A stretch of 9,353 nucleotides of DNA. Origin: Treponema sp. Lineage in GTDB: Bacteria; Spirochaetota; Spirochaetia; Treponematales; Breznakiellaceae. How positions within the stretch are numbered: the first letter of the stretch is position 1; every line of letters begins with the position of its first letter. Shown here piece by piece: positions 5,568-9,353 of this stretch. The notes beneath the pieces are model-generated. The model was not told where the DNA came from. It saw only the letters and a list, made by a program, of their open reading frames with translations, and did no database searches. Where the stretch lies: contig JAISBR010000087.1 of the NCBI GenBank assembly GCA_031266095.1, forward strand, positions 1-9,353, read 5' to 3'. The position numbers and the translations under genes are program-made.

Positions 5568-6590
5568 GTGAAAATCACCAACAGGACGCGGTTTTCGACA
5601 GGCGTTAATTTTTCTTCTTTTACTATTATCATACTGACTCTTGCGCTGGGGGCGGGCCTTACCTTTACCAGTGAGACTTTTCTTTCGGTAAATAATATTG
5701 TTTCCATTCTGTACGGCGTATCAATTAACTTTTGGGGCGCGATAGGTTTTGTGTATCTGATGATCATGGGTGAGATGGATCTTTCCGTTGGTTCGGTTTA
5801 CGCATTCAGCGGGATGATGGTCGGGCTTTTGATGAAGAACCACTGGCCGCTCCTGCCCGCCCTGTTTGTTGCCCTGACCCTGTCGGCGGTTATAGGTTTT
5901 ATCAACGGTTTTCTGGTGGTGCGTTTCAAGGTTCCCTCAATGATGATAACCCTGGGAACAATGGCCTCGGTCAGAGGGCTTGCGAATCTGCTCTGTACCT
6001 GGCTCTATGGTTATCCCTATCCGCCCTCGTATGAGGCCCTTGCCCGCCAGAGGATAGGCGGTGTCCATCTTACGACCCTGATAATGATTGCCGTAGTGAT
6101 TATTTTGGAGCTGCTACTGAAAAGAGCCTCGTTTTTTAAACAGATGTACTATGTGGGAGAAAATATCGAGACCGCCAGAATTTACGGCATAAAGGCGGGA
6201 AAACAGAAAATAGCGATTTTTACTGTTATGTCGCTGCTTGCCGGGATTGGAGGCATACTTGTCGGGTCAAGGCTCAGGTTTGCCGATTCCACCATAGGGA
6301 ACGGGCTTGAGTTTACCATTTTGACGGCGGTGGTCCTGGGAGGCGCAAGCCTTTCCGGGGGCAAGGGCAGCCTGCTCAGGGCCGTAGTGGGCCTCATCTT
6401 TCTTGCCACGATTACTACGGGAATGGTAGTCCACAACATTGAACCGCTGATCCAGCAGCTTATTGTAGGGGTAATTCTTATTGTTACCGTTTTTATAGAC
6501 ACAAGGGTTATGGGGATGGGAGAAAGCCTCGGCGGACTCGGTGCGTCCCGTATACCGCGTCACAGCCCCGGAACAGAGGTCCTGGAATGA
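5568..6590 (+). CDS. Sugar ABC transporter permease 1 (RbsC-type, BPD_transp_2 family)
   Basis: Integral inner-membrane protein of 340 residues forming half of the transport channel. It starts with GTG immediately after the ATPase stop codon, with GGAGG at 5558-5562. Many hydrophobic segments are visible. Family motifs are GEMDLSVGSVYAFSGMM (from residue 68), FINGFLVVRFKVPSMMITLG, the cytoplasmic-loop motif GENIETARIYGIK (from 197) that contacts the ATPase, and VVLGGASLSGGKGS (about 253-266). These place it with the ribose, AI-2 and xylose permeases. The first acidic-aspartate motif reads GEMDLS where GGIDLS is more usual. Translational coupling to the next permease is shown by a 4-bp ATGA overlap. 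Because the two permeases differ in sequence, they probably form a heterodimer. Confidence 0.93.
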   Translation: MKITNRTRFSTGVNFSSFTIIILTLALGAGLTFTSETFLSVNNIVSILYGVSINFWGAIGFVYLMIMGEMDLSVGSVYAFSGMMVGLLMKNHWPLLPALFVALTLSAVIGFINGFLVVRFKVPSMMITLGTMASVRGLANLLCTWLYGYPYPPSYEALARQRIGGVHLTTLIMIAVVIILELLLKRASFFKQMYYVGENIETARIYGIKAGKQKIAIFTVMSLLAGIGGILVGSRLRFADSTIGNGLEFTILTAVVLGGASLSGGKGSLLRAVVGLIFLATITTGMVVHNIEPLIQQLIVGVILIVTVFIDTRVMGMGESLGGLGASRIPRHSPGTEVLE

Positions 6591-7594
6591 TGAATACCGC
6601 GAAGTTGAAAGGCGCCGTAAAAACCCTCAGAACCATAGTCGGCAAAAGCCCCGAGTCGATTTCGCTTGCCCTTTGCATAATCATGATCCTGCTTTTGGGA
6701 ATCACCGTGCCCCGCTACTTTTTTTCAAGCCATAATCTCAATTCCCTGGCTACCGCTGTCGCTCCGGAAGGTATTGTCGCCCTGGGGATGATGATGCTCC
6801 TTATTTCCGGGGTTTTTGATCTCTCCGTCGGTTCCGTGATGTGTCTCGGCGGTCTCGTGGCGGCCATTGCCCTTACTGCGGGCCTTCCCACTTCTTTGGC
6901 GCTTGTCCTGGGACTTGGCTCGGGTTTGGTTATCGGTATTCTCAATGGACTTATCACCGAGGTTGCCGGGGTGAATCCTCTTATTACCACTATCGGTATG
7001 ATGTATATAGTCAGAGGCATTACTGAAATCACCCTGGTCAAACGGGGCAAGGCCGGATACGGCAACTTTCCCGCCGGTTTCAGGAGTATCGGGCAGGGGA
7101 AAATCTTGGGCATTCCCTTTATGCTCTGGTTGCTCGTGCTGCTTGCCCTGGTACTCGCCATGTTCCTGTTCTGGCGCCGGACCGGCAGGAGGATCTACTT
7201 TATCGGGGGTAACGAGCCGGCAGCTGCCGCCATTGGGATTAAAAAGCGAAAAATACGGATATTTCTCTTTATGGTTACCGGGATGCTTGCCGCCCTGGCG
7301 GGCATTCTTATCAATGCCAGGACGGGGGCGGCAAACCGCTATACCGGCCAGAATTCCCACCTTAACGTGATCATAGCCTGCATCATCGGGGGCGGCAGCC
7401 TTGCCGGGGGAAAGGGGAATATACCCGGAGCTGTTTTCGGTATCGTTTTTTTGGTGCTGCTCAATAACGCGTTTAATCTCTACGAGGTAAACCAGCATGT
7501 ACAGAGCCTGGTAAACGGATTGGTTCTGCTTGCCGTAGTGGTTGTTGACGGATACATGAATATCCTTAAGCGGCGGGAACTCGGAAAAGAGTAG
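6587..7594 (+). CDS. Sugar ABC transporter permease 2 (RbsC-type, BPD_transp_2 family)
   Basis: Second channel subunit, 335 residues, overlapping the first permease by ATGA at 6587-6590; GAGG at 6576-6579 lies 7 bp before the start, and a second ATG follows at once. Motifs are LLISGVFDLSVGSVMCLGG (FDLSVGS at 77-83), ILNGLITEVAGVNPLITTIG, GGNEPAAAAIGIKKRKI (from 207; the ATPase-contact loop) and IIGGGSLAGGKGNIPGA near 265. The N-terminal 25 residues are polar, as in several relatives. The arrangement of one fused ATPase, two distinct permeases and one binding protein is shared by the Lsr (AI-2) and several polyol and pentose systems. It is not diagnostic of any one of them. Confidence 0.93.
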   Translation: MMNTAKLKGAVKTLRTIVGKSPESISLALCIIMILLLGITVPRYFFSSHNLNSLATAVAPEGIVALGMMMLLISGVFDLSVGSVMCLGGLVAAIALTAGLPTSLALVLGLGSGLVIGILNGLITEVAGVNPLITTIGMMYIVRGITEITLVKRGKAGYGNFPAGFRSIGQGKILGIPFMLWLLVLLALVLAMFLFWRRTGRRIYFIGGNEPAAAAIGIKKRKIRIFLFMVTGMLAALAGILINARTGAANRYTGQNSHLNVIIACIIGGGSLAGGKGNIPGAVFGIVFLVLLNNAFNLYEVNQHVQSLVNGLVLLAVVVVDGYMNILKRRELGKE

Positions 7595-7676
7595 AACAGG
7601 GGATGAGGAGGAGACTGTTGACCGGGTAAGTTTGCCGGCTTTCCTGGTGGTTTCTAATTCATGGACATGGTATTAG

Positions 7677-7693
7677 GCGCGGAGTTTCCGCGC
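7677..7693. promoter_or_regulatory. Perfect 7-bp inverted repeat in the binding-protein leader
   Basis: GCGCGGA (7677-7683) and TCCGCGC (7687-7693) flank GTT, 31 bp before the binding-protein ATG. Its core GCGGAGTTTCCGC differs at one base from the palindrome in the transporter promoter. It may be an operator for a second weak promoter (GATAAA at 7696-7701 could serve as -10, but no good -35 is visible) or an RNA hairpin that partly ends transcription or protects the mRNA. Nothing else stands out in the 130-bp gap 7595-7724. Confidence 0.45.
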
Positions 7694-7724
7694 TGGATAA
7701 ATATTTTTATGGAGGATTAATAGA

Positions 7725-8822
7725 ATGAAAAAGCTCGGAATTTTAGGATTCGCGGTGATTCTGGCCGTTGCGATTCTGGCCTTTGGCTGCGCGCCCAGGG
7801 GAAGCGGAGCACAGACTGCATCAAGCACCAGTAAAGGTGTATACGCCAATCTTGATCCCAACCGCACCTATTATCTTTGTTCTTCGCATCAGGCGCATAC
7901 CTACTTTACCGATTCCCACATCGGCCTGCGCTACGCCGCCGAATACTTCAATGTAAGGATTGTAGCGTCGGGCCCCGATGCGTGGGATACCCAGGCACAG
8001 GCACAGGCCATTGAACAGGCGATCAGTCGGCAGCCCGCCGGGATTATTACCCGTATGTGGGACAACAGCCCCCTTGACGCAATCCGCCAGGCTACCGCCG
8101 CAGGGATCCCCGTGGTTATTACCGAAACAAGAATGGGTGAAACCCAGGATGACATCGGCGGCGCCCTTACCTACATCGGCCTTAATAACTATGACTGCGG
8201 AAGGGATACTGCACGGGAATTGGTTAAACAATCTGGCTCCACCAGCGGTACACTGGTACTTATGGGCAACTGGGGCGCATCCAATACCGACGCGAAGCGG
8301 GCGGGTGTGATAGACTGGCTGAGAGAAAACGCCCCCGGCTGGCAGATTGTCGCCGAAGTTGATGACAAGGCCGATACCGCCGCTGCTATTGAAGCGGGCA
8401 AGGCTATCATCAACAACTACGCCTCCAGGGCCAGCGGCGCGATCGGCATTATCGGCCTTGACTCCTCTTCCGGTACCGGCATTTCCCAGGCCATGGAAGA
8501 ACTCAACGTTCCCGCGGGATCCGCGACCATTATCGTGCATGACAGAGAGCCTTCCACCCTTGATTACATTGAGAAGGGTTATATCTCGGCGACGCTCATT
8601 AACAAAACCGCGACCGACGAGTATATGGCGATTCTTCTTATGGAAGACTGGAACAACGGTGGCATCAGGAATGTACCGCTTTCCAGTGATAACGCCGCCG
8701 CCGGCATTACCGCCCTCCCCGACAATATGTACGTTACCGCTTTTGCCATTACCAAAGACAATGTGCGGTACTTCAAGGCTGATGTAATGCCCGACGCCAG
8801 GACCAGCCTCTATAATCGCTAA
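7725..8822 (+). CDS. Sugar ABC transporter substrate-binding lipoprotein (RbsB/LsrB-type)
   Basis: Captures the substrate outside the cytoplasmic membrane and delivers it to the permeases. It has 365 residues, with GGAGG at 7711-7715, 9 bp before the ATG. A lipoprotein signal covers residues 1-21: two lysines, a hydrophobic stretch, and the lipobox LAFG before Cys22. A Gly/Ser/Ala-rich linker follows. The mature part is a type I periplasmic-binding fold (peripla_BP_4): AIEQAISRQPAGIITRMWDN, IRQATAAGIPVVITETR, a first-lobe hinge near YIGLNNYDCGR, GTLVLMGNWGASN, then IIGLDSSSGTGISQAMEEL and a C-terminal crossover. It is last in the transport operon, behind a 130-bp gap with an inverted repeat, which may allow separate expression since binding proteins are usually made in excess. 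The ligand is unknown. Confidence 0.93.
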   Translation: MKKLGILGFAVILAVAILAFGCAPRGSGAQTASSTSKGVYANLDPNRTYYLCSSHQAHTYFTDSHIGLRYAAEYFNVRIVASGPDAWDTQAQAQAIEQAISRQPAGIITRMWDNSPLDAIRQATAAGIPVVITETRMGETQDDIGGALTYIGLNNYDCGRDTARELVKQSGSTSGTLVLMGNWGASNTDAKRAGVIDWLRENAPGWQIVAEVDDKADTAAAIEAGKAIINNYASRASGAIGIIGLDSSSGTGISQAMEELNVPAGSATIIVHDREPSTLDYIEKGYISATLINKTATDEYMAILLMEDWNNGGIRNVPLSSDNAAAGITALPDNMYVTAFAITKDNVRYFKADVMPDARTSLYNR

Positions 8823-8832
8823 TGCAGAGAGT

Positions 8833-8870
8833 GCCGGACGCTGTGACTGTGGTCACAAAAGGCGTCCGGC
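8833..8870 (+). terminator. Stem-loop terminator candidate after the binding-protein gene
   Basis: GCCGGACGC (8833-8841) pairs perfectly with GCGTCCGGC (8862-8870). Stacked inside is TGTGAC/GTCACA (8842-8847 with 8852-8857) around TGTG, with unpaired AAAAG on one side only. It begins 11 bp after the stop. Only GGTTTC follows, so the U-tract is weak; mRNA 3'-end protection or factor-aided termination is possible. Confidence 0.6.
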
Positions 8871-8966
8871 GGTTTCAAAGTATCCGGGCGCTCTGCCTGT
8901 AGTTAGATGAATCTTCCCCGCCGCAAGTAGCTATTCTTGACCCACAGAATTTTTTAACCGCGGAGA

Positions 8967-8975
8967 TGCTATGAT
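8967..8975 (+). promoter_or_regulatory. Possible extended -10 promoter for the 3' non-coding region
   Basis: TGCTATGAT fits the TGN-TATAAT extended -10 pattern with one mismatch. No good -35 lies 17 bp upstream; TTGACC at 8937-8942 is too far. Transcription would start near 8982, just before strongly foldable DNA. Confidence 0.3.
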
Positions 8976-8984
8976 TTAAATTAT

Positions 8985-9227
8985 CGGGAAGAGGTGGTAC
9001 TCTAGTCTGACGGGGCCGGAGAGTCGGTGGCAGGTTGGTTTTCGACATGAGGAAATCCGGAGGTGCTTCGGGTAGCGATGGAGGAACCTCGGCGCGAAGA
9101 TTAGTCTAAACCGGCCACCGTAAAACACGATGCGGCTGCCAGCCACGCTGGCAGACCGCGCATAGGAGTACGGTGCACCACGCCCGATACGAGATCCTGG
9201 TCCTTATTTTATCCTAAGGAGCGGACC
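8985..9227 (+). ncRNA. Structured non-coding segment, candidate ncRNA or IS110 non-coding end
   Basis: No credible reading frame occurs here, but several stems do. CGGTGGC (9025-9031) pairs with GCCACCG (9114-9120), enclosing CCGGAGGT/ACCTCGG (9057-9064 with 9086-9092, one bulge). GCGG-CTGCCAG (9132-9142) pairs with CTGGCAG-CCGC (9148-9159, A9155 bulged) around CCACG. TCCTTA (9201-9206) pairs with TAAGGA (9215-9220). IS110-family elements encode a bridge RNA next to the transposase gene, and this segment precedes an IS110-type fragment, so a bridge RNA remnant is possible. Its two-loop architecture is not demonstrated, and another structured RNA is equally open. Confidence 0.35.
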
Positions 9228-9353
9228 ATTGTGCAACAACATCAGGGGCGGTATTGTACCGGAAGCTGGAGAAGAGCGACAAGGTCGCGCTGGAAGCGGG
9301 GAACCTGGCGTTCATGATGGCGAAGGAACTCATAGAGCAGGTCGGATGTGCAG
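9222..9353 (+). pseudogene. IS110-family transposase fragment, N-terminally truncated and cut by the window end
   Basis: The frame with codons in step with 9233 reads CATTSGAVLYRKLEKSDKV followed by ALEAGNLAFMMAKELIEQVGC. This is a segment of the DEDD (RuvC-like) domain of IS110-family recombinases; the glutamate in ALEAGN is the probable second catalytic acid. Intact proteins have about 40-60 more N-terminal residues, including the first aspartate, yet the frame is closed by TAA at 9215-9217 and has no suitable start before ATG 9314. A TAAGGAG sequence (9215-9221) precedes it, but GTG 9231 opens a different frame that ends within 30 codons. The element therefore appears truncated at its 5' end. 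The downstream part is not visible, so decay cannot be judged fully. Confidence 0.6.
9246..9264. repeat. 19-bp exact repeat, copy 2 (inside the IS110-type fragment)
   Basis: Identical to 1706-1724, same orientation. Here the bases encode part of the GAVLYRK stretch of the transposase. Flanking bases differ on both sides. Confidence 0.6.

Noticed and set aside
6725..7498. Long minus-strand open frame (257 residues) opposite permease 2
   Set aside because: It is the antisense shadow of a clear membrane-protein gene, is rich in Gly, His, Asn and Lys without any domain pattern, and has no ribosome binding site or neighbours on that strand.
7618..7650. TTGACC as the -35 of a promoter for the binding-protein gene
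   Set aside because: No -10-like hexamer lies 16-18 bp downstream, and the region there is G/C-rich.
7821..8540. Minus-strand open frame (239 residues) opposite the binding-protein gene
   Set aside because: Antisense shadow in higher-GC DNA; no recognisable motifs, and the plus strand encodes a complete lipoprotein.
2897..8822. Identification of the locus as an Lsr (autoinducer-2) uptake operon because of an LsrF-like aldolase and an LsrACDB-like transporter
   Set aside because: No LsrK kinase, no SorC-type LsrR and no LsrG are visible. The regulator is DeoR-type, and the transporter architecture is shared with many sugar systems.
9033..9060. Resemblance to tmRNA (TTGGTTTTCGAC) and RNase P RNA (GAGGAAATCCGG)
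   Set aside because: Each is a single short match. The other conserved parts (tmRNA 3' T-arm and tag frame; RNase P ACAGAAA region) are absent at the required positions.

Overview
The window reads as a bacterial carbohydrate uptake and catabolism locus lying between two insertion-sequence remnants. No rRNA, tRNA or taxonomic marker gene is present, so the organism is inferred only. The CDSs have Shine-Dalgarno sequences, the promoters are sigma70-like, the transporter is an RbsA/LsrA-type fused ABC system with a lipoprotein binding protein, and the intergenic DNA is rich in hairpins. This would fit an anaerobic gut-type bacterium, for example a treponeme-like spirochaete, but that is a weak guess.

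Layout. (1) 1-360, minus strand: degenerate transposase sequence. It has an IS5-type N-terminus and a second transposase-like stretch in an overlapping frame. (2) 361-654: AT-rich control region with a hairpin, 10-bp phased repeats, a near-consensus promoter (548-576) and ATAAA repeats over the transcription start. (3) 655-3715: a likely three-gene operon of a DeoR-family regulator, an FAD-linked oxidase with an alkyl-DHAP-synthase-like C-terminus, and a DhnA/LsrF-type class I aldolase. (4) 3716-4052: three consecutive inverted-repeat structures, then an upstream element resembling the one before the first promoter, then a second near-consensus promoter (4000-4028) with a palindrome in its spacer. 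(5) 4053-8822: a sugar ABC transporter of duplicated ATPase, two different permeases and a lipoprotein binding protein, ending in a hairpin terminator candidate. The binding-protein leader repeats the promoter palindrome (12 of 13 bases). (6) 8871-9353: no intact gene. It holds a possible extended -10 promoter, about 240 nt of strongly foldable DNA, and the N-terminally truncated start of an IS110-family transposase running off the window.

How the parts may work together. The binding protein captures a sugar or polyol outside the membrane, the two permeases and the ATPase import it, and the oxidase and aldolase may convert it, or its phosphorylated product, to central intermediates. The DeoR-type regulator is the obvious local control protein. 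No kinase or isomerase is in the window, so the substrate cannot be assigned. The similar DNA upstream of both promoters suggests that the catabolic and transport operons are co-regulated or carry copies of the same intergenic element.
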